The position numbers and the translations under genes were made by a program. From NCBI RefSeq assembly GCF_021568695.1, contig NZ_JAKGTI010000002.1:620001-684000 (forward strand): a DNA stretch of 64,000 bases, in the 5' to 3' direction. The stretch comes from Maritalea mediterranea (GTDB lineage Bacteria > Pseudomonadota > Alphaproteobacteria > Rhizobiales > Devosiaceae). Under the pieces are notes generated by a model, which ran no database searches, was not told the origin of the DNA, and saw only the letters and a program-made list of their open reading frames with translations. Numbering within the stretch: the stretch's first letter is position 1; each line of letters starts with the position of its first letter. Shown piece after piece: positions 20,052 to 28,876 of the stretch.

Positions 20052-22004
20052 ATGATGAACAAGACCTTTGATCCCCGCCATATCGAACCCTGGGAACCAG
20101 AAGAAACCATCGGCAAAATCTGGCATGATTTCGCCGCACACGCCACCGCGCCTGTTCAGTTTGAAGAGGCAACGGTCGAGTTGGGCGAATTGTCCAAACG
20201 ACTCGCTGTGTTCTTTCGGGGTTTGGGCGGGCATCATAGTGTCGACATCCGTCCAGTAGCGGCTGAAGTCAGCCACCAGCGCATGTCCTTCCGGCAAAAA
20301 CTGGGGCATGAGCAACTGGCCGTCGCCCGCGCCTCCTTTGATGGGGAAGTGCTGCGCCTGCCTGAAAAGCTGGCCTTTTTCCCTGATGAAAACGCCAATG
20401 CGGCGCTCTATGTCTGGCTCACCGCCAGCGCGGCCTTTGCTGAAGCCTTTGAACCGCAGGAAGATCCGCTGGTGGCCGACCTTCTGGCCATCAAACGCGC
20501 CGGTGAAATCACCGCGCAAATCATCGAACAATGTCCCGGCCTTGCCGGGCTGCAAACAGAGCTGGCGGCGATGAGCCTTTATCTCCGCCCCAACCACAAG
20601 CTGCCCCGTTTTGAAGCTGCGGTGGAAGAATTGATCCAGCATGCGCTGGGCCATGATGCGCCCTTGAGCGTGCAAGCCCAGCTGCTGCAAGACCATATGC
20701 AAAAGGGCGAGTTTGACGGGCTTGTCGCCCCAAAAAACTATTGCCCCTTCGCACCGGTGCCCATGTGGTGCGAAAACCGCGATCTGCTTTTCAGCGCCCC
20801 TTCCGAAGTCGCCACAATGGATGCCGAACGCGCCAAGGAAGTAAACAAGAAGGGCCTTTTTCGCGCCCGGCGGCATAAATCTGATCAGGCTGAACGGAAA
20901 GATAGCCTGATCCTGCACAAATTTGAGGCCATCCTCTCTTGGGCCGAATTTATGAACCTCAATCGCCGCGTTGATGATGACGACAATGATGACGCGAAAA
21001 AGGCAGCCGACGATCAGGACGAAATCGGCCTGGGCCAAATCTCCAAAGCCCCCGCAACTAGGCTAAAACTGCATTTGGATCTAGCTCCAGAAGATGTTGA
21101 CCGCGAGCGGTTGGCTGGCAAAGTGCTGTACCCGGAATGGGACACGCGTACCAACGCCTATTTACCCGACCATTGTCAGGTTTTTGAGAGCAAGGGCGAA
21201 ATCAAAGAGGACGTTCCCTCTTTCCGCGCCGACGCCCAATCCGCCCGCCGCATCAATGCGGTCAAACGCCAGTTTGAAGCCTTGCGCCCCGGCCGGGTGA
21301 TCATCCCAGCCCAGCGCGACGGCGAAGAGCTGGATATGGACGCGGCCGTGCGTGCGCAGGCCGATCTGCGCGCCTGTGGCGAAAGCAACGACAATATCTG
21401 GCGCCAACCCCGCCCGGAAGCGCGCGATCTCGCTGTGTCTATCTTGCTGGACGTCTCCCGCTCCACCGAAGGCGCGGTGGGGGACCGCTCCGTGATCGAA
21501 GTGGAACGCGAGGCGCTGGCCGCCCTCGCCTGGGGGCTAAATGCCTGCGGCGACCATTTTGCCATCAACGCCTTTTCATCTCTAAAGCGGGACCGTGTCT
21601 ATCTCACCAAATGCAAGGATTTTAATGAACATATGTCCGAGCAGGTGGAGCAAAAAATCGGTGCACTTAACCCCGGCTTTTACACACGACTGGGCGCCGC
21701 CATCCGCCACACCTCAAAAGATCTGGCGAAACAGGCCAGCAATAAACGCTTGCTGCTGGTGATTACCGATGGCAAGCCCAACGATCTGGACCATTATGAG
21801 GGTCGCCACGGCATTGAAGACACCCTCATGGCCATTCAGGAGGCCCGACGTCTGGGTCACGCTGTCTATGGCATCACCATCGATGCCAAGGGCCAAAGCT
21901 GGTTTGCCCGCATGTTCGGCCCCGGCCGTTTTTCCATTATTCCACAACCGGAAAAACTCACCCAGGCCCTACCGCAAATCTATCGACAATTGGTGATTGG
22001 CTAA
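20052..22004 (+). CDS. norD: NorD, VWA-domain activation protein of nitric oxide reductase
   Basis: This protein of about 650 residues ends in a von Willebrand factor A domain (about residues 460-645) with the MIDAS motif DVSRSTEG and the later TDGKPND aspartate loop. The N-terminal two thirds are the helical NorD region. It is the partner of NorQ in maturing cNOR. Start is ATG 20052 (ATG 20055 also possible), directly after the norQ stop; a TTG at 20043 is less likely. The nor operon ends here: norE and norF do not follow. Confidence 0.94.
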   Translation: MMNKTFDPRHIEPWEPEETIGKIWHDFAAHATAPVQFEEATVELGELSKRLAVFFRGLGGHHSVDIRPVAAEVSHQRMSFRQKLGHEQLAVARASFDGEVLRLPEKLAFFPDENANAALYVWLTASAAFAEAFEPQEDPLVADLLAIKRAGEITAQIIEQCPGLAGLQTELAAMSLYLRPNHKLPRFEAAVEELIQHALGHDAPLSVQAQLLQDHMQKGEFDGLVAPKNYCPFAPVPMWCENRDLLFSAPSEVATMDAERAKEVNKKGLFRARRHKSDQAERKDSLILHKFEAILSWAEFMNLNRRVDDDDNDDAKKAADDQDEIGLGQISKAPATRLKLHLDLAPEDVDRERLAGKVLYPEWDTRTNAYLPDHCQVFESKGEIKEDVPSFRADAQSARRINAVKRQFEALRPGRVIIPAQRDGEELDMDAAVRAQADLRACGESNDNIWRQPRPEARDLAVSILLDVSRSTEGAVGDRSVIEVEREALAALAWGLNACGDHFAINAFSSLKRDRVYLTKCKDFNEHMSEQVEQKIGALNPGFYTRLGAAIRHTSKDLAKQASNKRLLLVITDGKPNDLDHYEGRHGIEDTLMAIQEARRLGHAVYGITIDAKGQSWFARMFGPGRFSIIPQPEKLTQALPQIYRQLVIG

Positions 22005-22265
22005 GGATAAGCAGGCGTTTCAAGGGCCGCTGCAGGTGCAAAGCGTCCCCTGATATCAATTTTTTCCACTCGGTCAAATATGACAAAACTGATAATTTCT
22101 TGACAGGACACATCAAACTGAATGAATATCTTCAAACTGTCATAAAAGTGCTATGGTCGTTCAATAGGTGTCACACCGTCGCTCGATCAAAACGCGATAA
22201 TAATAAGGGCTCACGCAATTGGAGGAACCGGTCCGCGTGCGGCTTAATTCAAGTGGAGAGAAATC

Positions 22266-23333
22266 ATGAAAAAGATTCTAACATCAGGCATCGCACTGCT
22301 CGCAGCAGGCGTTATGGGCGCAACATCTGCGCAGGCTGAAACGCTGCGTTTGTTGACATGGGGTGGCTACGCACCGGAAAATGTAATTGAGTTGTTTGAA
22401 GCGGAAACCGGCCACACTGTGGAAGTGACCAAATCCAACAACGAAGAAATGGTCGCCAAACTGCGCGCCACAAATGGCGGTGGCTTCGATTTGGCCCAAC
22501 CCAGCCAAGACCGTATTGCCGGTGCCCAGGCTGAATTTGATATTTACAAGCCAATCGATCTTTCAAAAATCGACGAGAGCTTGTTCATCCCATCCATGTT
22601 GGAAGCCACCAAGGGCAACACGACCTACAATGGCGAAATCTATGGTGTACCCCATGTGTGGGGCACTTCCGGCCTGATCGTCAACAAAGCTGAAGCCAGC
22701 GGCGTAACCGACTATCTTGATCTTTGCGACGACTCTGTTGCGGGCAAAGTGTCTTACCGCCTGAAGCGCCCAACATTGATCGGCTTTGCCTTCTCAATGG
22801 GCCTCGACCCCTTCGCCGCTTATAATGACGAAGAAGCCTACAAAGACATCTTGGCCAAGGTTGAAGAAAAACTGATCGAATGTAAGCCAAATGTGAAAAC
22901 ATATTGGGGTGGCGGCGACGAGATCAAAAACCTGTTGCGCTCTGGCGAAGTGGTTGCGGCCATGGCTTGGGACACAGGCGGCTGGTCATTGAATGCAGAC
23001 AATCCCGACATCACTTTCGTAGCGCCTGAATCCGGCGCTTTGGGCTGGATTGACACATTCGTTCTGCCAAAGCGTGGCCGTGCTGACGAAGCCGCCTATG
23101 CCTGGATCAACTTTGTGATGCAGCCTGAAATTGCCGCGATGATCACCAATTCTGCAGGCAACTTTACCGCGTCTCAAGGTGGCGATGAAGGCGTGGAAGA
23201 TGCGCTGAAAGCACGCTATCAGGAAAGCTTCCCACCTGAAGCTGTTGATAACATCAAGTGGTACCCAACTGTGCCAGCGAACCTCGAAACGCTCGAAGGC
23301 GCTGTACTTGATCGCGTAAAAGCCGCAAACTAA
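22266..23333 (+). CDS. Polyamine-type ABC transporter substrate-binding protein (PotD/PotF family)
   Basis: This 355-residue periplasmic protein has a signal peptide ending at AQA (about residue 24). The mature part starts ETLRLLTWGGYAPENVIELFEAETG, the classic PotD/PotF opening, and the GVPHVWGTSGLIVNK and AMAWDTGGW strands follow. The four-gene unit with potA, potB and potC is a polyamine or related cation importer. The opposing operon with a gamma-glutamyl ligase, aldehyde dehydrogenase and alcohol dehydrogenase fits uptake of an amine, but the ligand is not settled by sequence. The 261 bases upstream contain no gene. Confidence 0.92.
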   Translation: MKKILTSGIALLAAGVMGATSAQAETLRLLTWGGYAPENVIELFEAETGHTVEVTKSNNEEMVAKLRATNGGGFDLAQPSQDRIAGAQAEFDIYKPIDLSKIDESLFIPSMLEATKGNTTYNGEIYGVPHVWGTSGLIVNKAEASGVTDYLDLCDDSVAGKVSYRLKRPTLIGFAFSMGLDPFAAYNDEEAYKDILAKVEEKLIECKPNVKTYWGGGDEIKNLLRSGEVVAAMAWDTGGWSLNADNPDITFVAPESGALGWIDTFVLPKRGRADEAAYAWINFVMQPEIAAMITNSAGNFTASQGGDEGVEDALKARYQESFPPEAVDNIKWYPTVPANLETLEGAVLDRVKAAN

Positions 23334-23357
23334 GCGTACGCACATCAATCTTGAGAA

Positions 23358-23384
23358 AGAGGCGCGAACTTCGCGCCTCTTTTG
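23358..23384 (+). terminator. Stem-loop with T-run after the polyamine-binding-protein gene
   Basis: Perfect arms AGAGGCGCGA and TCGCGCCTCT (with an AA/TT extension) fold into a tight hairpin followed by four T, lying between the binding-protein gene and potA. It looks like an intrinsic terminator that only partly stops transcription, keeping the binding protein in excess over the ATPase and permeases. Confidence 0.8.
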
Positions 23385-23401
23385 CATCGCCGGAGCCTTG
23401 A

Positions 23402-24538
23402 ATGAGCCAGCAACCTGCCTCTGCACAAAACACCAATGCCGCCGCTGCATTTGATTTGGAATGCCGCAACATCAACAAAGATTTTGATGGTTTCAAAGCG
23501 GTCAATAATGTCAGTTTCAATGTGCCCACCGGCACCTTCTTTTCGATTTTGGGGCCCTCAGGCTGTGGCAAAACCACCCTTTTGCGCATGGTGGCCGGCT
23601 TTCAAACGCCCTCCAGCGGCGATTTGTTGATCAAAGGCAAGTCCATGCTTGGCGTGCCACCCAACAAGCGCCCGGTCTCCATGGTATTCCAGCATCTGGC
23701 GCTGTTCCCCATGATGGACATTGCCGCCAATGTGGGCTTTGGCCTGCGCCAGCGCGGCGTGCCGCGCGAAGATATTGCCAAACGGGTAGAAACCGTTTTG
23801 GAACGGGTGGGCCTGCCCGGTGTCGGCAGCCGCCATATAAGCCAGCTTTCTGGCGGCCAGAAACAGCGCGTGGCCATTGCCCGCTGCATGGTGCTAGAAC
23901 CCGATGTCCTTCTGCTGGACGAACCCCTCGGCGCGCTTGATCTCAAGCTGCGCGAGCATATGAAAATTGAGCTGAAAAAGCTGCAATCAGAATTTGGCAC
24001 CACCTTTGTTTATATCACCCATGACCAATCTGAAGCGCTGGTAATGAGCGACCAGATTGCCGTGATGAACCATGGTGAGTTCGAACAGGTGGGCGCCGCC
24101 CGCGAGCTATATCACGAACCAAAAACTGCTTTTGTCGCGGGCTTTGTGGGCGAAGCCAACAGCTTCACCGCAAAAGTGGACAGCATCAATGGCGATGCCG
24201 CCACACTGGTCAGTGATGACGGGTTAAACATCAAGGGCCACGACGCCTCCGGCAATCTGCAACAAGGCGACAAGGCCAAAGTGTATGTGCGACCGGAATC
24301 GATCCGCCTGGCCACCAGCGCCAACCAGCTCGACAATGTTGAAAATCTCAATCAGGGCATCATCGAAAATATCCTGTTTAACGGCGCCAACAGCCACATC
24401 TTGCTGCGCGAAGAAAAGTCTGGCGGCGAGCTGAACGTGGCGATCCCGCAAACCGGGCAGTTCCGCGACCTCACCAGAGGCGACAAAGTCTATATCGGCT
24501 GGGAAGCAGCGCAAACCCGCTGCTATAAGGAGAGTTAG
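23402..24538 (+). CDS. potA: Polyamine-type ABC transporter ATP-binding protein
   Basis: This 378-residue ATPase of the PotA/CysA class has Walker A GPSGCGKTT (about residues 51-59), signature LSGGQKQRVAIAR, Walker B VLLLDEPLGALD, the H-loop ITHDQSEAL and a C-terminal TOBE domain (about 290-370). It powers the importer made of the adjacent permeases. It is one base ahead of the permease gene, and the start ATG 23402 lies just after the stem-loop. Confidence 0.94.
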   Translation: MSQQPASAQNTNAAAAFDLECRNINKDFDGFKAVNNVSFNVPTGTFFSILGPSGCGKTTLLRMVAGFQTPSSGDLLIKGKSMLGVPPNKRPVSMVFQHLALFPMMDIAANVGFGLRQRGVPREDIAKRVETVLERVGLPGVGSRHISQLSGGQKQRVAIARCMVLEPDVLLLDEPLGALDLKLREHMKIELKKLQSEFGTTFVYITHDQSEALVMSDQIAVMNHGEFEQVGAARELYHEPKTAFVAGFVGEANSFTAKVDSINGDAATLVSDDGLNIKGHDASGNLQQGDKAKVYVRPESIRLATSANQLDNVENLNQGIIENILFNGANSHILLREEKSGGELNVAIPQTGQFRDLTRGDKVYIGWEAAQTRCYKES

Positions 24539-24539
24539 A

Positions 24540-25403
24540 ATGAACAGCGTTCACTCTCGCCTCAGCCTCTATCTGCTGTTCACGCCCTTCCTACTGTGGC
24601 TGGCGCTGCTGATCATCATCCCGCACATTTTTATGTTTCTGGTGTCGATCAGCGTCAAAACCGGCGTGCGCGAATATGTGACCGGCCTGGGCAACTATAT
24701 GGTGTTTTTCACCGAGCCGCTTTACTGGAACACTTTTGCCCGCACGGCCTTTATGTCGGTCTCGGCCACATTTCTAACGCTGTTGATCGGCTTTCCCGTC
24801 GCCTATTACATCGCCAAGCTCACCCGCGGCCGCACCAAAACCACCCTGTTTTTGATGTGCCTTATCCCCTTCTGGGTCAGCGAACTGGTGCGCACCTTTG
24901 GCTGGATGATCCTGTTGCGCGAAACCGGCATCTTTTCGTCGTTCCTGCAATATATTGGCCTCGCCTCAGAACCGATCGAATTTCTGTACAATGATGCCGC
25001 CATTATGGTTGGCCTTGTCTACACCTCCATGTTGTTCATGGTGGTGCCACTGGTCACAACGCTGGACAGCCTCGACGACAGCCTGATTGAAGCGGGCTAT
25101 GATCTCGGGGGCAACGGCATCACGGTCCTGCGCGAAATCATCATCCCCCACGCTATGCCCGGCATCGTTTCGGGCTGCATCGTGGTGTTTATGCTGTCGC
25201 TGGGCAACTATCTCACGCCGATCCTTTTGGGCGGCAAAGACAGTTTGTGGTTCACCGGCCTGATCTATGATCAGTTCATCACCCGGTTTAACTGGGAGTT
25301 GGGGTCCGCCTTCGGCTTCCTGCTTCTGCTCCTCTCCTCCACCATTGTGTGGGCAGGCCTTAAGCTTTCCGGCCAGTCCCTCACCAACACAGTGGGGCGG
25401 TAA
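24540..25403 (+). CDS. potB: Polyamine-type ABC transporter permease, PotB-like
   Basis: This 287-residue protein has six predicted membrane helices and the cytoplasmic coupling motif EAGYDLGGNGITVLREIIIPHAMPGI (the EAA loop) that contacts the ATPase. It is the first of two permease subunits of the importer and is separated by one base from both neighbouring coding regions. Confidence 0.93.
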   Translation: MNSVHSRLSLYLLFTPFLLWLALLIIIPHIFMFLVSISVKTGVREYVTGLGNYMVFFTEPLYWNTFARTAFMSVSATFLTLLIGFPVAYYIAKLTRGRTKTTLFLMCLIPFWVSELVRTFGWMILLRETGIFSSFLQYIGLASEPIEFLYNDAAIMVGLVYTSMLFMVVPLVTTLDSLDDSLIEAGYDLGGNGITVLREIIIPHAMPGIVSGCIVVFMLSLGNYLTPILLGGKDSLWFTGLIYDQFITRFNWELGSAFGFLLLLLSSTIVWAGLKLSGQSLTNTVGR

Positions 25404-25404
25404 G

Positions 25405-26265
25405 ATGATCAGAACACTTCCCCAATCCAACACCTTCAAATGGACCTACCGCGCATATGTGACGCTGTTCTTCGTCTATCTGGCGCTGCCACTCACCGTG
25501 GTGTGCCTCATGGCGTTCAACAACAGCGTCTTTCCCTCCCTGCCGTGGGAAGGGTTCACCTGGGCCTGGTTCTTTGGCGATGAAGACCCGTTTATCGGCG
25601 TGTTTAATGACCGCTCCATTCTGCGCTCCATCGGCACCTCCATGTTTGTGGCCTTCTGGGTTTCCCTGCTCTCAATTGCAGTGGGCACCACCAATGCCTT
25701 TTTGTTTGTCCGGCACGATTTCAAGTTCAAGGAATTCTTCTATATCTTGATGCTGCTGCCGCTGATCATTCCCGGCATTATTCTGGGCATTTCCATTCTG
25801 GTGTTCTCCAACGCCGTGGCCAACAATCTGGAAAACGCCACCGGCATGTGGTTCGACGGTCTGCGTCCCGGCCTGCCGCTGGTGATCCTGGGTCAATTCA
25901 GTTTTATCGCCACCTTCGCCACCTTGGTGATCTCGGCACGGCTGGAGAAGTTCGACCGGTCACTGGAAGAGGCCGCGCTTAATCTGGGCGCGACACGGCT
26001 GGGCGCGATCCGGCAGATCACCCTGCCCTTCCTGTTTCCAGCCATTGCAGGCGCTGGCGTTGTGGCCATTTTGATGAGCTTTGAAAACTTCAACACCACT
26101 TTGATGCTGGTCGGCTCCGATGCGCCGCTCACCATCAATATGTTTGACCGCTTGAAGCTGGGCTCCACCCCGGTGCTGAACGCCGTGTCCCTGCTCCTGA
26201 TCGTGGTGTCCGCACTGTTGGGCCTCGTAAGCCTGCTGTTCCAAAAGCGAGACAAATCCAGCTAG
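25405..26265 (+). CDS. potC: Polyamine-type ABC transporter permease, PotC-like
   Basis: This 286-residue protein has six predicted membrane helices and the EAA loop EEAALNLGATRLGAIRQITLPFLFPAI, typical of PotC. Start at ATG 25405 is one base after the potB stop; a longer frame from 25267 overlaps potB and lacks similarity at its N-terminus. It ends the operon just ahead of a convergent terminator. Confidence 0.93.
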   Translation: MIRTLPQSNTFKWTYRAYVTLFFVYLALPLTVVCLMAFNNSVFPSLPWEGFTWAWFFGDEDPFIGVFNDRSILRSIGTSMFVAFWVSLLSIAVGTTNAFLFVRHDFKFKEFFYILMLLPLIIPGIILGISILVFSNAVANNLENATGMWFDGLRPGLPLVILGQFSFIATFATLVISARLEKFDRSLEEAALNLGATRLGAIRQITLPFLFPAIAGAGVVAILMSFENFNTTLMLVGSDAPLTINMFDRLKLGSTPVLNAVSLLLIVVSALLGLVSLLFQKRDKSS

Positions 26266-26283
26266 GATTACGATCCAAACAAA

Positions 26284-26313
26284 AAAAGGCCGACCACAAA
26301 GTGGCCGGCCTAG
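26284..26313. terminator. Convergent terminator between potC and the alcohol dehydrogenase gene
   Basis: A hairpin with near-perfect arms (AGGCCG-CCAC and GTGG-CGGCCT) lies at 26287-26311. On the minus strand it is followed by seven T, so it most clearly ends the dehydrogenase operon; it may also stop the pot transcript. Confidence 0.8.
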
Positions 26314-26341
26314 GTCGTCGTCTACAGGGAACGACTGAGGG

Positions 26342-27487
26342 TCAGAAGCAAGATTTCAGCAAGTCGAGCGTATTGTCATAAGTCATCTCAACCGGATTGC
26401 CGCCCGTGCTGGGGTCCTGCAAGGCTGATTTGGTCAGCTTGTCCAAATCCGGATTTTCAATACCCAGTTCGGTCAGGTTTTTCGGAATGCCCAAATTGTC
26501 GTTGAGTTCGCCCACAAAGGCATAAAACCCGTCAAAGCCGCCAGAAATGCCCAAATAGTTCGCGGCCATGGCCAAGCGATCTTCCACCGCCGGGCGGTTA
26601 AACTGCAGCACAGGCTGCATCACCACAGCATTGGTGGTGCCATGGTGGGTGTTGTGCACCGCACCAATCGGGTGCGACAGGGCGTGTATAGCACCAAGGC
26701 CCTTCTGGAACGCCGTTGAGCCCATCGCCGCGGCCGACATCATATGCGCACGCGCTTCGATGTCAGACCCGTCCTTAAAGGCTTTCGGCAGATATTCTTT
26801 CACCAGCCGCAGGCCCTCAAGCGCAATGCCCTGGCTCATCGGGTGGTAATGCGGCGAACAGAACGCTTCAAGACAGTGGGCGAACGCATCCATGCCCGTG
26901 CCAGCCGTGATAAAGGGCGGCATGCCGATGCTCAGTTCCGGGTCACAAATCACCACCGCAGGCAAGATTTTCGGGTGGAAGATGATTTTCTTCTCGTGGG
27001 TCACCGAATTGGTGATCACGGAGGCACGGCCCACTTCAGAGCCCGTACCCGCTGTTGTCGGCACAGCCACAATCGGCGCAATCGCATCCGCATCGGCGCG
27101 GGTCCACCAGTCGCCAATATCTTCAAAGTCCCAAATCGGGCGCGTTTGCCCCGCCATAAAGGCAATCACTTTACCCAAATCCAGTGCTGAGCCGCCGCCA
27201 AAGGCGATCACCCCATCATGGCCGCCTTCACGATATTGCGTCAGGCCTGCCTCGAGATTCTTCTCATTTGGGTTGGGATCAACTTCGGAAAACATGGCGC
27301 GGCCAAGCCCGGCCTTGTCCAGCAAGTCGAGTGTTTTGGTGGTGATCTCCAGATTGGCCAAGCCCTTATCGCTCACCAGCAAAGGCTTCTTAACGCCTGC
27401 CGCTGCGCATGCATCCGCGATTTCAACAATACGCCCAGCACCGAACCGGATCGGTGTTGGATAATTCCAATTGCCAACTAGTTTCAT
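26342..27487 (-). CDS. Iron-containing (group III) alcohol dehydrogenase
   Basis: This 381-residue NAD(P)-dependent enzyme has the nucleotide-binding FGGGSALDLGKVIAF (about residues 96-110), the VPTTAGTGSEVGRASVIT loop, and the metal-binding histidines in GMDAFAHCLEAF and GAIHALSHPIGAVHNTHHG. It would interconvert an alcohol and an aldehyde. It is the last gene of the seven-gene minus-strand operon and lies three bases after the aldehyde dehydrogenase gene, so the pair could oxidise an alcohol to a carboxylate. The substrate is unknown. Confidence 0.93.
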   Translation of the reverse strand: MKLVGNWNYPTPIRFGAGRIVEIADACAAAGVKKPLLVSDKGLANLEITTKTLDLLDKAGLGRAMFSEVDPNPNEKNLEAGLTQYREGGHDGVIAFGGGSALDLGKVIAFMAGQTRPIWDFEDIGDWWTRADADAIAPIVAVPTTAGTGSEVGRASVITNSVTHEKKIIFHPKILPAVVICDPELSIGMPPFITAGTGMDAFAHCLEAFCSPHYHPMSQGIALEGLRLVKEYLPKAFKDGSDIEARAHMMSAAAMGSTAFQKGLGAIHALSHPIGAVHNTHHGTTNAVVMQPVLQFNRPAVEDRLAMAANYLGISGGFDGFYAFVGELNDNLGIPKNLTELGIENPDLDKLTKSALQDPSTGGNPVEMTYDNTLDLLKSCF

Positions 27488-27490
27488 TCT

Positions 27491-28873
27491 TTAGGCTTTC
27501 TTCAAATGATAAGATTTCGGACGGGTCAGATTGTGATAGCCAATCTCGGAAAGGCCACCGCCGCGTCCGGTGTTTTTGCAGCCGGTCCAGCACAGGGCCG
27601 GATCCAGATAGTCGGCCCGGTTCATAAACACGGTGCCGGTCTCAATCTGGTCGCCAATGCGTTTGGCCCGCTCAATATCTTTGGTCCAAAGCGCTGCGGT
27701 CAGGCCAAACTCGCTGTCATTCATCAGCTTGATGGCTTCCGCATCGTCTTTGACCTTCATGATGCCCACAACCGGCCCAAAGCTTTCGTCGCGCATCACC
27801 CGCATGGAATGATCCACATTCACCAGAATTTGCGGCATCAGATATGCACCGCCATCATCTTCAGGGAACAGCGCCGGATCAATCAAGGGCTTCGCCCCTG
27901 CCGCAATGGCTTCGTTGGTTTGCGCCCGCACTTCTTCGGCAAAGCGCTTATGTGCCATTGGGCCAATGGTGGTTTCGCTGTCGAGCGGGTTGCCCAGCTT
28001 ATAGCTCGACACCAGCTTCAAAGACTTTTCGACAAATTCGTCGAACAGGCTCTCCGCCACATAAATCCGTTCAATGCCGCAACAGCACTGGCCAGAATTG
28101 AACATGGCGCCATCGATCAATGTCGCAACGGCCGCATCCACATCCGCATCTTCCATCACATAGCCAGGGTCTTTGCCGCCCAATTCGGTGCCCACGCCCG
28201 TGAACGTGCCTGCCGCCGCTTTTTCCATGGCCACGCCACCGCCCACTGAGCCGGTGAAGTTCACAAAACCGAACGACCCCGCTGCGATCAAAGCGGAGGT
28301 GGTGTCATGATCCAAAAAGACATTCTGGAACACCTCTTCCGGCACACCTGCCGCATGGAACGCTTCTGCCATGCGTTCGCCCACAAGCAAGGTTTGCGAG
28401 GCATGTTTCAGCATCACGCTGTTGCCCGCAATCAAGGCAGGTGCAACGGTGTTGATCGCGGTCATATAAGGATAATTCCACGGTGCCACCACGAGCACCA
28501 CCCCGTGCGGAATGCGCTCAATATAGCGCGAGAACTGGTCACTCTCTTCAATCTCGATCGGGGCCAATGCTTTTTCGGCGATATTCGCCATATGCAGGCC
28601 ACGCTCTTCAAAGCCGCCAAACTCGCCGCCAAAGCGCACCGGGCGGCCCATTTGCCACGCCAGTTCTTCAACAATCTGGTCATTCATCTCGCCCACTTTG
28701 GCAATGCCCGCGCGCACCAGTGCAATGCGCTCGTCCAATGGGCGCTTGGCCCATGCCTTTTGCGCCGCTGCTGCCTTGGCCACAGCCGCCTTCGCATCAC
28801 TTTCGCTCAGCACCGGACGTTCGGCATAAACCGATCCGTCAATCGGAGAGATACATGTCACATTTTTGGTCAT
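27491..28873 (-). CDS. NAD(P)-dependent aldehyde dehydrogenase
   Basis: This 460-residue aldehyde dehydrogenase superfamily protein has the catalytic glutamate E230 in GTELGGKDPGYV and the nucleophilic cysteine C264 in NSGQCCCGIERIYV, and the cofactor loop VVAPWNYP. It is placed between the gene for a glutamine-synthetase-like ligase and the gene for an alcohol dehydrogenase. By analogy with the PuuA-PuuC route it may oxidise a gamma-glutamylated amino aldehyde. That is inference from neighbours; the family is broad. Confidence 0.92.
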   Translation of the reverse strand: MTKNVTCISPIDGSVYAERPVLSESDAKAAVAKAAAAQKAWAKRPLDERIALVRAGIAKVGEMNDQIVEELAWQMGRPVRFGGEFGGFEERGLHMANIAEKALAPIEIEESDQFSRYIERIPHGVVLVVAPWNYPYMTAINTVAPALIAGNSVMLKHASQTLLVGERMAEAFHAAGVPEEVFQNVFLDHDTTSALIAAGSFGFVNFTGSVGGGVAMEKAAAGTFTGVGTELGGKDPGYVMEDADVDAAVATLIDGAMFNSGQCCCGIERIYVAESLFDEFVEKSLKLVSSYKLGNPLDSETTIGPMAHKRFAEEVRAQTNEAIAAGAKPLIDPALFPEDDGGAYLMPQILVNVDHSMRVMRDESFGPVVGIMKVKDDAEAIKLMNDSEFGLTAALWTKDIERAKRIGDQIETGTVFMNRADYLDPALCWTGCKNTGRGGGLSEIGYHNLTRPKSYHLKKA

Positions 28874-28876
28874 ATA

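Noticed and set aside
22100-22115. TTGAC...ATCAA upstream of the polyamine-type binding-protein gene as an FNR site
   Set aside because: The spacer is seven bases, not four, so the half-sites are out of register for FNR.
22137-22143. CTGTCAT, a perfect Pho half-site, upstream of the polyamine-type binding-protein gene
   Set aside because: No second repeat 11 bases away on either side; a single heptamer is expected by chance.
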